Source: Epiperipatus broadwayi (Eukaryota; Onychophora; Udeonychophora; Euonychophora; Peripatidae). From it: a stretch of DNA of 64,000 nt. Every line of letters begins with the position of its first letter. Positions within the stretch are counted from its first letter, which is position 1. The stretch is taken from the NCBI GenBank assembly GCA_028023455.1, contig JAQFVV010000001.1, positions 20,267,611 to 20,331,610 of the forward strand, written 5' to 3'. The notes under the pieces are model-generated. The model made no database searches. It saw only the letters and a list, made by a program, of their open reading frames with translations, and had not been told where the DNA came from. This document shows positions 26,110 through 36,870 of this stretch, piece after piece. Made by a program: the position numbers and the translations under genes.

Positions 26110-26740
26110 AATTATTGTAAATAAATATTTTTATTACATGGATTATTATATGTTGGAAATAAATATTTTATTATTAATTAAATATATTTTTGTTTCATTG
26201 ACATTATATTATTTTTAAGAGTACATTTCCAGGATCAAGTAGTATTTATACATTCATTTTGCTTAATAATTATTTAATTATTTTACCTGCATTCTTAAAA
26301 AAATAAATGTTATATTATTTACCTCATTTCAAATGCACAACATGTTGTGTAGTTGGCAGCATAAAAAATGTCCTTATTCCCTTCTATATTATTTTGATGT
26401 TGCTTATTCAAATTTACATCAGAAAATATAAGATTTCTGTATTATAGTCAATAGAAATGAAATCGTTGTATTTAAATGATTATAAATTATTTAGATATGT
26501 TGTCAAATTATTAATTATATATTACTTAAGTATTTGAGTATTCTGTTATTATATAATTTCATTTCTATTTTCTTAAAATACTAAGATTTCAAAATAAACT
26601 GAAAAAATGTCAAATGTTCCATAAATAACAATTATATTTTTATTAAGAAGTTAAAGTATTACCATTAACATTTTGTTCCAAATGCATTTTATTCTGAATT
26701 TGAACCCTGTCATCGAGATATCCTAAAATGTTAAAATAAC
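26110..26740. other. unassigned AT-rich stretch
   Basis: No gene recognised. A lone B-box-like GGGTTCAAATTC (minus strand) occurs near 26697-26708, without an A box. Confidence 0.4.
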
Positions 26741-26985
26741 CTATATTTGAGATAGATATGGTTTTAAAATCTGAGATTAAAATATTTTAAACTTATAAAA
26801 GAACTCACATTTGAGATTAAGATATTTTACAACATAAGCTATGATATTTAAACCTGAACTCATATTTAAGATAAATACAATATTTCTAGAACATAAGATA
26901 AAATATCTATAAGTGAAAAGAATCTATATTTGAGACCAAGATACCTTAAGAAATAAAATAAAATATTTTGAATTATAAAAAGAAC
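26741..26985. repeat. degenerate tandem array, about four units of 60-64 bp
   Basis: Each unit starts with AAC/AAT then C-ATATTTGAGAT or a close variant, contains a (G)ATATTT block, and ends with TTATAAAAG or similar. Units begin near 26741, 26803, 26858 and 26922. Noncoding and diverged, so probably old. Confidence 0.6.
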
Positions 26986-28471
26986 ATTGTATTTTAATCA
27001 TTATATTTAGCTGTGGTATTATCTGCAAGAGGACTTATACTCTGGGGTGATTTTCAAAATCTGTGCTATGTGCCTGCGTGTGTAACCTTTGATTGTTCAG
27101 CTAACCTCCAACAGTTTATATGGTTACATGGTTGGTTTTTAGTAACAAACATGGTGGGTTTGATTGTAAGTCTCACATATTCCCAGCACTCCTTTGTCTG
27201 TCAGTCACTAGGTTACAATATATACACAAAAGTATAATTAATATAAATGGATATGAATGAACACATTCAGAAACAATCCTTCCTATGATCCTGTAAAGCA
27301 ACTCTCTTAAATATATCTTCAAGGCGAAAGGTTAGCACACTTTCTGAAAAATACTGAAGCAATGCATTCTATTAACCAAACTAGTATTAGAATATTGTTT
27401 TCCTTTCTTATTTTACTAAGCAGTGAAGAATAATTCAGAAATTTTGCAACTCAGATTTATATAGCTACACCAAAATTTAAATATGAGATCATGAAATGAC
27501 AGTTTAGCTTACTAACTCTAAAGTCAATTCTGCTCCTGATTAATGGTTTTATAATAAAATTCTACGACAAAACTATTGTCTACTGCTTTCAGCACTCAGT
27601 GCGATAAAAATATGCTTACAGGATTTAATATAAATTAAAAAAAATCATTAAAAATCTTTCCATTAACTCTTAGGAAAATAAATTAATTTTCTCATAAATA
27701 GTTCTATTGTTAAAAAATAAAATTATGAATAGCATTAAAATTATAGCTTGAAGACATTTTTAATGTTAAAGAGATTCAAATGTTTACTGCAATTCATTAA
27801 ACTGATTAGTAAACAACTCAACCTTTAAAACAAAAATAAAAATATATTTAAAGAGCTTAGTAATTTTTTTTTCTTGCAATAATATATATTTTTGTGTGTG
27901 TGTGTTTTCGTTTGTTGCAAAATTTCTGCAGCTCATCACACGCACGCAAACACAAAAATAATTTAAGAAATATAAAAATTACTTATTCATAAAACAAATT
28001 TAAAACAATCGTTTGTCTTGACGTCTAATTTTTGTTTGTGTGTTTTGTTCAAAGAAAAATTAATTAACAATTATTCTTTAACTTTTTGTAATGAGAATAA
28101 TATATATATAGTACATACATATATTTATTTAAAAAACAATTTAGAAAAAAAAAAAATCTCAGAGACACCAATATTTTAAGATGACATTTTTGTCAGGATG
28201 ATGTATCAATTGCATTAATAAAATTAAGTCGGATTTCATTAGTAGTATTATGTTTAACGCCCTACTCAATTTTCGAGACGCTTTTCCATGCACTAGTTAT
28301 TATAATTAAAGCAAATTCTTCAAAATTAATACTGCTTGTATAATTATTTTAATATTTAATGTATTTTAACATTATAACATGCATATAAATAATAGAAATA
28401 ACTCATTAAAGCTTATTAATTATAATAAATAACAAAAATATCATACCTAATAGCTATATAAATATATAGGA
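26986..28471. other. unassigned stretch, partly more complex
   Basis: 27013-27237 is an open frame with cysteine/tryptophan-rich translation in G+C-richer DNA. It could be an exon or an unknown repeat, but no family is recognised. The rest is AT-rich with a short (TG)n near 27895-27905. Confidence 0.35.
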
Positions 28472-29303
28472 AGTACCCCAAAAAACTGCAATCATTTTCT
28501 AGAGGACAAGCACATTGTAGTACATTCTCCTCTGATAGATGCCTCTTGTGGAGACTCTCCTGCAACAGTCTTCTGACTTATGTGATCAAATGATGTCATT
28601 GAGCTGTTAGTAATTTTTTTTGTGAAGTGTCTCACTTATTTGTTGTTTTCTGGTGGAGAAAATAACAGTGGAAACAGTTATAATGCTTGAAACAGCTTTT
28701 GTTCTGAGGAAAACACAAATTTATCAGTAATTTAATGGATGAGTTCAAATTCACAATTCCCAAAAAAGTTCAGTTAGTAACATCCAATATCAAGATGCCA
28801 ATGATTGATTTTTTGACGCAAATGGCATTCTTCACTCAGAATTCATTTGTAACAATTAGGCACTTTATTTATGAATTCTGAAATATCTGCATGATGCAGA
28901 GAAATAAAAATGTCCCAATTTATGGCAAAGTGGGAAATGATAAATTCACTGTGCAATGCCTCAACATACAAAGCCTTGAGTGTGAAACAATTTTTAAGCA
29001 AAAACAGTATTTTTTAGTTATCTATCCACCATATTCACCCAATCTCACTGCATGCAATTTCTTTTTATTCCCCAAATAAAAAAAGGCCTTAAAAGAAAAT
29101 GTCCTGCATACTTCAAGAGGTAAAAAAAAACAATAACAGAGGGATTAATTCATTACTAAATTTCAGGATTGCTTCAAACAGTGGAAAACATATTTAGACC
29201 AGTGCATTGCATCAAATGGACAATACTTTGAAGGAGATTAAATTTATACATCAAATATAAATGCAGAATATTATATTACAAAATTACAGGATTTTGGGGT
29301 AAC
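28472..29303 (+). mobile_element. mariner-family DNA transposon, internally deleted
   Basis: The left terminal inverted repeat AGTACCCCAAAAAACTGCAAT (from 28473) matches the reverse complement of the right end, AGTTACCCCAAAATCCTGTAAT (29282-29304). The transposase relic lies between. At about 830 bp it is shorter than the usual 1.3 kb, so the 5' part of the gene is largely missing. Confidence 0.8.
28795..29241 (+). pseudogene. mariner transposase relic
   Basis: Encodes the C-terminal catalytic half of a DD34D mariner transposase, in pieces. FFDANGILHSEF near 28811 corresponds to the first catalytic block (FFD-x-G). An aspartate at NDKFTV near 28937 sits where HDNAP normally lies. YPPYSPNLTACNFFLFPK at 29023-29076 matches the family block PHPPYSPDLAPCDFFLFP. 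The C-terminus near 29167-29241, ending NGQYFEGD then TAA, is the classical mariner end. The third catalytic aspartate is replaced by asparagine (CNFF for CDFF), several stops and at least two frameshifts occur, and the DNA-binding N-terminus is missing. Not functional. Confidence 0.85.
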
Positions 29304-29304
29304 T

Positions 29305-29665
29305 GTTCATATCTATGTATACATTGTAGCCTTTTAATTTGCTGTTTCAAAGAAGGATTTAAATTTTACATAATGGTCAAAATTTTAAATTTAGAAAGCA
29401 CACCATGGTATTAATTTTTCATTTATAAAGTGTATTAAAAGTTTAATCTATATTATATAAGTATAAGATTCTGTCAATTTAATTAACAGACACCTTTTAT
29501 AATAGTCATACATATTTTAAAAGTCACATTTATTTCAATTGTAATTGTATTTAATAATTATAAACATATTTAAATTATATTTGTCAAAATTTATAATATT
29601 CAACTAATTTTATAGTAGTTATAAAAGGAATATTCATTTAATTATTTTTACAGTAACTCTTTAAA
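29305..29665. other. unassigned AT-rich stretch
   Basis: Between the mariner right end and a (GT)n tract. Nothing recognised. Confidence 0.45.
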
Positions 29666-29707
29666 GGTGTGTGTGTGTGTGTGTGTGTGCGTGCGTGTGT
29701 GTGTGTG
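29666..29707. repeat. (GT)n microsatellite
   Basis: About 40 bp of GT with two GC interruptions. Confidence 0.95.
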
Positions 29708-29807
29708 GATATGTTTGCAGAATCTTATTTGTTGGAAATAATATTTTATTTCAATTAAAAATATTAAAATATTTAATATTACAATTTTTAAATAGTAATA
29801 ATTTTAT

Positions 29808-30276
29808 AAAAAATGGTGATCATGTGAAGTTTATTGGCTTAAAACCAGTCCTAGGATGGTAGTGGCTCTGGTTATTGAAGAACCAAAGACACCAAATGAA
29901 CTGAGTTCAGACCTATATGACTATATAAGCTACTGAGCTTGGATTAAAATATTATGGTGTTTTCAATTAAGACTCATAGTTTTGTAGTTAAGTAGAGATA
30001 AAAAGTGGCTGATGGAGGGTTGCATTAGATCTTAAGATCTTGATGCAGTGTTCTCAGATCCAAGGCTCCTCACTGATGAAGGCCACAATCCAGAAACTAG
30101 TCTGGGGATATTGAATGAGTAGGCACTAGATGGGGATTTTATGCAAAAGCCTTCTGGCATCCATTGATTACTCTAGCTTGCAGTGAATAGCAATATGTAT
30201 AATTAGTTTTGCCTGTTTTAATAACAGTTATACCAAGCATAAAAAATGGCGATCATGTGATGTTTATTGGCTTACT
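29808..30276 (+). repeat. PLE terminal-type repeat, family B, copy 2, flanked by direct repeats
   Basis: The segment AAAAAATGG-GATCATGTGA-GTTTATTGGCTTA occurs at 29810-29842 and again at 30243-30275 in the same orientation, bounding a unit of about 430 bp. The body matches the 10.2 kb copy (GGCACTAGATGGGGATTTTAT, CTTCTGGCATCCATTGATTA, GTTTTGCCTGTTTTAATA) and contains a hammerhead-like motif. This is a head-to-tail arrangement of terminal repeats, as known for Penelope-like elements. Confidence 0.65.
30067..30108 (+). ncRNA. hammerhead-ribozyme-like motif, family B, copy 2
   Basis: TCCTCA (30067-30072) pairs with TGGGGA (30103-30108). CTGATGA and GAAA are intact, and CTAG then TC supplies a minimal helix III and a GTC cleavage triplet. 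Helix II is weak: only a GG/CC core with an A-A pair at its base. The cleavage site is better preserved than in the 10.5 kb copy. Confidence 0.6.
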
Positions 30277-33200
30277 AATTTTATACTTAATATAATTATT
30301 AATTATATTATTTTTGATTTAAATAAATAATTATTACTAAGAATAAAAAATTTTAGTTGTATTTAAATTTAAAAATAATTATATTTATTGTTAAATGTTT
30401 AAATATTTTATTAATTTAATATTGTTTAAAATTGTAGACAAAATTAATTTATGCAAAAAAAAATTTCTAGTTGATTAAAAGTGATGACCAATGAAATGGA
30501 TTTAATTATGGGTCTGATATCATACTGTCTACAATATAAAAGGTAAGAGCAGATGTGAATAAGAACTAATAAATCTGTTTCTGTTAGTGTTTTAAAATTC
30601 AAAATTTTTTTTATTGTTGTATTTTAAATAAATTAAAAGTTACCTTCAATAAACTGAATAATTATATAACAAATGTTTTAGAAGTATTATAAAGTGATAA
30701 TGGAGTAAATTAAAAAATTATTCATGGGTAACTAATCCAATCTTAAATATTGAACTACTCAAACTATAGTTGCTATTGGAAGCGTAAAGAAACAGCAGTA
30801 TTATTTTCAGAAAAAAAAAATGAAAAGTGATTACATTAGATTCGTGAATACAAAAAAAAAAAAAATGAAAAGTGATTATTAACAAATTCCAAGAATTTGC
30901 AAATCTAATTGCATAAGAATATGTTTGGTTATCTCTTTATTTTTAATGAATCTAATAATTAATTTACTAAGGAACCTATATTTATTTAAAATGAACAATT
31001 ATTATAAAATTGATAAAACACTTTATAGAACTTTTCCATTAACTATATAATAATAATTATGAACTTATTTTTTAAAAAAAGAATTATATTGAATAGAATT
31101 ATTTGCATACAAAAATAAAATTAAAACTAAATAAAAATTAATAATAGGGTACTTTTAACAGTAATGAAGGAATGTACCTAGTGTGATTAATGTTTTTATA
31201 TAATACTAAAATGACTACTGATAAACTAACTTATTATATTAAAGGATGCCTATCTTTGATGATGAACTTCATGATATGATAATTTAAAAGAAGGAATTGT
31301 TTATTTCAATAAAGAATATTAAAGAAAATATAAATTATGATATTTTAATAAACTAGAACAATAGATATAAGTGTGGGTGACATAAAATAGATAAGAAAAG
31401 ATAAACCGATTAAAAATTGGAAGTTATTACTGATAACAGAAAACCAGTTATTTAATATGCTTCTCATGGATAATGAATATTAAAGAATGATATTTAATAT
31501 TTGAAAAAGTACTTTAAAAATAATTCAATGTTCTAGCTTTTAAATGCACTAAAGTGAAGTTAAAGATCTTATAATAGACAGTGAAGAGCGCTCAGAAATT
31601 TAATAAAATTTTATTAATTATGGATATATTTATCATTATTATTTTTAAATTTTATATTTTAAACAATGTGTTATCAAACGGGAAGAGAGGGAAAATGATA
31701 ACAAGAGAAGAAGTTGAAACTGACAACCGTCATCATGGTAACAACTATAGAGATAGGGGAGTTAGTTTTAAAAAGAAAAAAATGATTGAAAAAGTTTCAA
31801 TCAATTTTTTTTTTCATTATTATTAATGATAAATATTTATAAGATGTATTTTTAGGTTAAGAAGGAAACTACTCAACTAATTTATATGGTTTATTAATGT
31901 TTTAAAATTAATAATTTTAATATAACATTAGATTTTAAAATTTTAAATTAAAAGTATATTATGCTTATTTATAAAATTGTTTCATGGATCTGCCAAACAG
32001 CTGAAGAACAGTAATGGGAATTTTAAATAATATGATGTTATGTACTTTAATATGCATTAAGAGTAATGGTTTATTTATTTAAAAAGTGGTCTAAATTGAA
32101 TTATTAATTTATTATACTAGAATATATTTCATGATACAGAATGAGTAATAATTATGAGTCAAAAAAAAGGTATATTGCTAAGAGAAATATTAATGTATAA
32201 GAAGTGCATAATACTCTAAGTGAAGTATGATATAGAATGTATGCAATATTTAATAATGTTAAATCTTGATCTCAAATATTATAATGTATTAAGTATATAC
32301 AATGATGTTAGTCATAAGAATAAATGTTATTTATTTTAGCAAATGATATATCATAATTATAAATTTATAAAGTATAGGAAAATAAAGGTTATATACATGA
32401 ATTGGAAAGATAATATTACGCTGATGCTAAAACTTTATAAGTGGAGAAGAGATAAGTTTAAAATGCCAGAATAATGCAGTATCATTCTGAAAAACTAATG
32501 TAATATGTAATGGGTTTAAAAGACACCCATATTATCTTAGTGAAATAAGTGAGGATTTATAAGATATAACAACCCTATTCTGTAAGTGCTTCAGAGTAAA
32601 GTCAGAATTGTAGTGATAGGATCATTAAAATAATAATGACTATCCCAAGGTTATAATTGGGAAAAAAGAAATGTTAGTTACTTTTATTCTTATAATGTAA
32701 GGTTTTTTATTAAATTAGTTTCTTATCCTAAATAGTATCTTTGATATTGGATTATAGTTAAGCATTATATGTAAGTAATTTGTTTAGGAGTTTATAGATT
32801 TTCTTCCTACTGTTAGTAATGATAGTTCCAAGAAGAAGCAAGGACCATATGCAAAACAAATACAATTAGATTTTAAAAAAGAGAAGAATAAGTTATTAGC
32901 AGAATAATATCTGAATGTATAACTTTTTTTAAAAAAAAAAAGTAAATATTCTTGATTCAGTTGTTTATTCAAAATATCTTGTTTACATTGTAAAAACAAT
33001 ATAAAAGTATAAAAAGTCATATAGTAAATATTAATATATTGATATGATAATTATAAGATTTTAATACTTGGTATTTGAATAAATTTAAGAAAGATAAATG
33101 TAAAGTAACTGACCATTAAGGCATATTTGATGTAATAATAAAATTTCTCAACTTTATGAAAATATGAATAGTAATTAAATTTGTCATATGAATCTGAATG

Positions 33201-33611
33201 TTAATAATATTAAATAATTTTTGTTTAATTCAAATGGTAGCCCATGAAAGATTGATGATATTTATTTACTTATTTTTGTTATTCTGTGATGTATAAATGT
33301 AAATATGTTAATCATACTAATATAAGTTGTAAAAAAAAAATAGTTTATTTTATAATGTATAATCAAAATTATTGATAGAAATACTTTATTGTTATAAATA
33401 AATATATGTTTTTGAATTTGAACTAAGCAATCACTGTCATTTTCTTTATGGGATCATATATATTACAATGTCATATATTTAAGCACATGGGACAACAACG
33501 TTCTCATATAAAATTTATTGATGGGATATTTTGTTAAGAGAATTAAAATAAAGAATTCAAACTTAATAAATCAAGGATCTGTCAATTTTAATGTATAATT
33601 AATAGTAATAG
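30277..33611. other. unassigned AT-rich stretch
   Basis: No recognised gene. A duplicated block (AAAAAATGAAAAGTGATTA) lies at 30815-30880. An open frame at 31581-31826 starts with a hydrophobic, signal-like segment followed by a basic, histidine/asparagine-rich part; it matches nothing I know and may be chance. Confidence 0.4.
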
Positions 33612-34012
33612 TAACAAGTCAGATGTCACATGACTTATATATAGCTTGCACTTACAAATATGTAAAATTAAGAGCGTGCTAATAGCTCTAAACAAGCTTT
33701 TTTTTTTTTTTATGATAAATGCTACTACAAGAGAAGGCATTCAAATCATTTTTATTTTAAATGGTCCCCATCCCCAGACCGGTTTCGACCTATGGGTCTC
33801 TTCAGTGAGGAGTTGGGACATTAGATCTAAAAAACCAACTCAAGCAAAGCATTTATCTAAAAGATAATTGTTAGAAGAAGATCTGAAACTTTTAGACATC
33901 TACATGTCTTTAAAGTCAGCTCTCCAACTGAAAAAATCATATGGGACTGAACTTAATTCAGATACTCCATATATTAGTAAGCTTAGCTCTTTAATTTAGC
34001 TAAAGCCACAAC
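33612..34012 (-). repeat. PLE terminal-type repeat, family A, copy 4
   Basis: About 400 bp matching copy 3 at 4045-4488 in inverted orientation. On the minus strand it runs from a TTTAGCTAAATTAAA-type start through the hammerhead motif to GTCATGTGACATCTGACT near 33620. It carries the best-preserved hammerhead motif in the window. Confidence 0.75.
33771..33811 (-). ncRNA. hammerhead ribozyme, family A, copy 4 (all core elements present)
   Basis: Read on the minus strand: TCCTCA, CTGAAGA, helix II GACC/GGTC (four Watson-Crick pairs) with CATA loop, GAAA, CCGG, then TC and TGGGGA. Helix I has six pairs including one G-T. Every conserved position of the hammerhead core is present, with the GTC cleavage triplet. 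Cleavage is expected after that C, leaving TGGGGA as the start of the 3' product. Helix III is only the CCGG self-complementary segment, like the minimal type I hammerheads described from Penelope-like elements. Activity is inferred, not shown. Confidence 0.8.
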
Positions 34013-35199
34013 ATTAATTTATTTAAGATTTAAGTATCTGAATAAATATTTGAAATTTTAATCTAAAGAATCAATGTGTATTTAGAGCATTATGGATATT
34101 AATTTTGTGTAACAGACACAAAGATATTTTAAAGTTCATTTAAAATTTAATAAAATCATAAGATCATAAAAGTGTAGCAATGTTTATTCAAATGATTAAA
34201 TGGTAACTATTATATTATTTAAATTATATGAAAATAATAAAATAATCTCTGATGTTTGTTCAGAAAGATAAACATATTGGGCTAAATCTAAAGGTAATGA
34301 ATATGTTTTAAAATTGATTTATATAATATTATATTGAGTAATGATAAGGGTTTTGTTCACTAGTCAGTGATTATTCTGATTAATGGTTATTATTTATAGT
34401 AATAGAGGGATAAGTAGAAAAAGCGCTTCATAAATTATTAGTTTATTGGCTTAATAATGTATTTATCAGTATTGATGTAGTATTAGAGTTATAGTAAATA
34501 TTAAATAGTTATTGTGCTTAGTATTCATAAGTAAGAATGTGATTATTATTTCGATAATTGGATTTCAATAAAATCCCATTTGTTATTCAAGTGTCCAACT
34601 GTTAACCATTATTATTATTATGTTTACCAAAAGAATAATCATTATCCCTGAGATGTTAATAGGACACATCGATAATCAATTAGATTAATTTAATTTGTGT
34701 CTTTTAAATTGATTATATTTATAGTTTATTATAAGTACAATGGAATAGATAATGATTTAAATAGTCTTGATAATTATTTACCATGAAATTATTATGATAG
34801 TCATTGTTTATTGTTAGAGATTTCCTTAATGATTGTAACATGAAAGCAGTTGGAGAATTTCTATAATAGCAATGCCATTGTAAATTTATATCTCAATACT
34901 TTGACCATTCCTATACTCTATCTTAGATTCAAATGTTAAAGTCTCAGTTGGTCAGGGTATTGTGTGTTGTTATTATTGATAGGTTAGATCTTCATCGTTT
35001 TTCAATCAGTAATGGTATTTTATTCTAAAATCATATCATCATCAATTCAGGAAGGGTACAATATATATATATATATATATTAGTAATTATACATAAAAAG
35101 CCATTGTCAGCACATGGTTTTATGCCTTTTCCAAATGTTAAGCATCTATTTTAATATAATGAAAGTAAATAATATGAATAAAACAGAATATAATTATGA
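34013..35199. other. unassigned AT-rich stretch
   Basis: No recognised gene. A (TA)n run lies at 35060-35080. Confidence 0.4.
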
Positions 35200-35275
35200 T
35201 ATAGAAGACAAGACAAAACTCTCCATACAGTTATGTGCTAGTATAAGAGATAGTAATCATGTGATGTTTAATGAT
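35200..35275 (+). repeat. family B terminal fragment adjoining the PLE relic
   Basis: Contains ACAAAACTCTCCATACAGTT and TAATCATGTGATGTTTA, matching the family B end but with the middle deleted. It lies at the 3' side of the minus-strand PLE relic, supporting the link between family B repeats and the PLE coding sequence. Confidence 0.6.
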
Positions 35276-36540
35276 ATAGAAGACTCAATAAAAATTGAAA
35301 GAACTGACTATCTGTATATAATAATATACAGAATAAAAAAAAACATACCTTACATAACTTTATATATACTACTTTATAACACAATTTTCTATTCATTTTA
35401 ATTTACCAGTTATTAATTAAATTTATTGTTATTTAATAAAAATTCACTCAATTATTTAAGTTATGCTCAACATAACATGTTTTATAAATTTGTCTTCTTT
35501 TTTTGTTGATCTTTAAGTAATTTAAATGTTTAATATTTATGTAGTGTCTATTTTATGTCTATATGTCTGAACATTTAATACAGAATTATCATCTCACCTA
35601 TTAATTACATTGTTGTAATCTTTGACTCTTACACCTAACCATTTTGTTCTATGATCATGGGAAATCATATTGCAATGGCCACAATTAATTTTATATACAA
35701 TTCTTTTTTTGTATTTTATATTGTCCATTATTTTATAATTAACTATTAATTTTTTCAGACTATTACTATTTGACCATCCAATATTTATATATTTATCAAT
35801 ATAATTTTTGGTTTTTATTAATGTATTATACCTTTTGAAATAATATGGAAATTTAATCCATTTTTTATTTGAACTATTGGTACTAACATTATTATAATGA
35901 TTTTGACAAAACATCATAACATGATCACCATTTCTTATGCTTACACAAGCTGTTATTAACAGTAGCAAACTCTCCAGAAAGTAGTGCCACCTGCTGATTA
36001 TTAAGACTTGCACTGGGTGGCGCTATAGTATAGAAAGTTTGCTATTGTTTATAATCGTTTTGCATAGAAATGTTATTATTTAATATAGATTTTTTATAAT
36101 TAAAAAGTTTATTTTTTATATTTTTAAAATTATATCCATAATCTTTGTATAATTTAATAAACAGTTTTGTAAATCCGCTACATTTTTGTCTACATTATAT
36201 TTATCATTTCTATATTTAAAATTTTTAATGAACTGCCTTCTTTTGTACTCATGCATACTGTAAATCTATAGAAATCATTTTTCTTAATTTATCTTCGTTA
36301 ATAAAACGTTTTAATATCATTTTGTAATAAATATCTATATGAATTTCTACTTCTAAAAATTTAGTTTCATCTTCAATTTCTACTTTTGCAAAATTAACAT
36401 TATATACATTATATTTAATGTTTTCACAGTTACATGACATAAATAAAATAGTTTTGGGGTTAAACCATGTGTCAGTTTTGATTAATTTCCAACATTTTGA
36501 AGAAATAGCATCAGCAATTATCAAGGTTAATTTGTCAAAT
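35276..36540 (-). pseudogene. Penelope-like element C: RT C-terminus, connector and GIY-YIG endonuclease
   Basis: Minus-strand coding relic continuing from the RT part at 37795-38105. At 36524-36249 lies the end of the RT domain (NVNFAKVEIEDETKFLEVEI, like the family FLDVEI block). The connector follows in other frames (LYKDYGYNFKNIKNKLFNY near 36155-36100), then, after a palindromic insertion, KKWIKFPYYFKRYNTLI near 35865. The GIY-YIG domain is at about 35710-35594: VYKINCGHC, then MIS where YIG is expected, then LGVRVKDY like the LxxRVxEH helix. A C-terminal tail to about 35400 matches the plus-strand fragment at 38110-38290. Domain order RT then GIY-YIG is that of canonical endonuclease-containing Penelope-like elements. 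Stops, frameshifts and the degraded YIG motif make it inactive. Confidence 0.75.
35905..36065 (-). repeat. family B palindromic fragment inside PLE C
   Basis: AGCAAACTCTCCAGAAAGTA and its inverted partner ending AGTTTGCT form a hairpin with GCCACC/GGTGGC in mid-arm. One side continues into AAGCATAAGAAATGGTGATCA, the same end that follows family B copies at 10.2 and 30.2 kb. It interrupts the connector between RT and GIY-YIG. It is probably an inserted or rearranged terminal repeat. Confidence 0.65.
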
Positions 36541-36870
36541 AAAAACTGTTAGATCTCAAATAGTAACAAGATTGAATATGAGGTAAGGAATGAGATTGAA
36601 CATGGAGTATTGGAGCATTGAGATTAACAAAATGTTTATTTCCTTCAATTTCACCATTAATTGTTTTCATGTTTATATTAGAAGAATGAGATCAAACAAG
36701 TGGTCTCCATAAGGCTGGAATACATTGTGCTTAGTCAGCTTTAGTTAAACCAGTTGGTCTTTCTAATATTTCAATTGACTCCCTCATGGTTCTCAGTATC
36801 AAAATTAGATTTGGGACCAATTTCTAAAAAAAAGGTGAAGTAAAAGCTTATATATTTAACTTCTGTCATG
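36541..36870 (-). pseudogene. Penelope-like element A, 3' fragment
   Basis: Minus-strand 3' end of a PLE: the post-GIY-YIG tail with MRESIEI and ERPTGLTKAD near 36775-36715 (family: IEI, then P, NK/RAD blocks) followed by about 170 bp of 3' untranslated sequence ending in CTATTTGAGATCTAA near 36561. The same sequence is present in inverted orientation at 37505-37737 (element B). It joins B head to head at about 36870. Confidence 0.7.

Noticed and set aside
26695-26710. B-box-like GGGTTCAAATTC on the minus strand
   Set aside because: No A box at the right distance and no T-arm; too short to call a SINE.
27013-27237. Cysteine-rich open frame in G+C-richer DNA
   Set aside because: Not recognised, no splice or homology support; kept only as part of an unassigned stretch.
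35594-36524. Permuted Penelope-like element with N-terminal nuclease
   Set aside because: RT sequence (palm at 37.8-38.1 kb, C-terminus at 36.5-36.2 kb) lies upstream of the nuclease on the same strand, which is the standard order.
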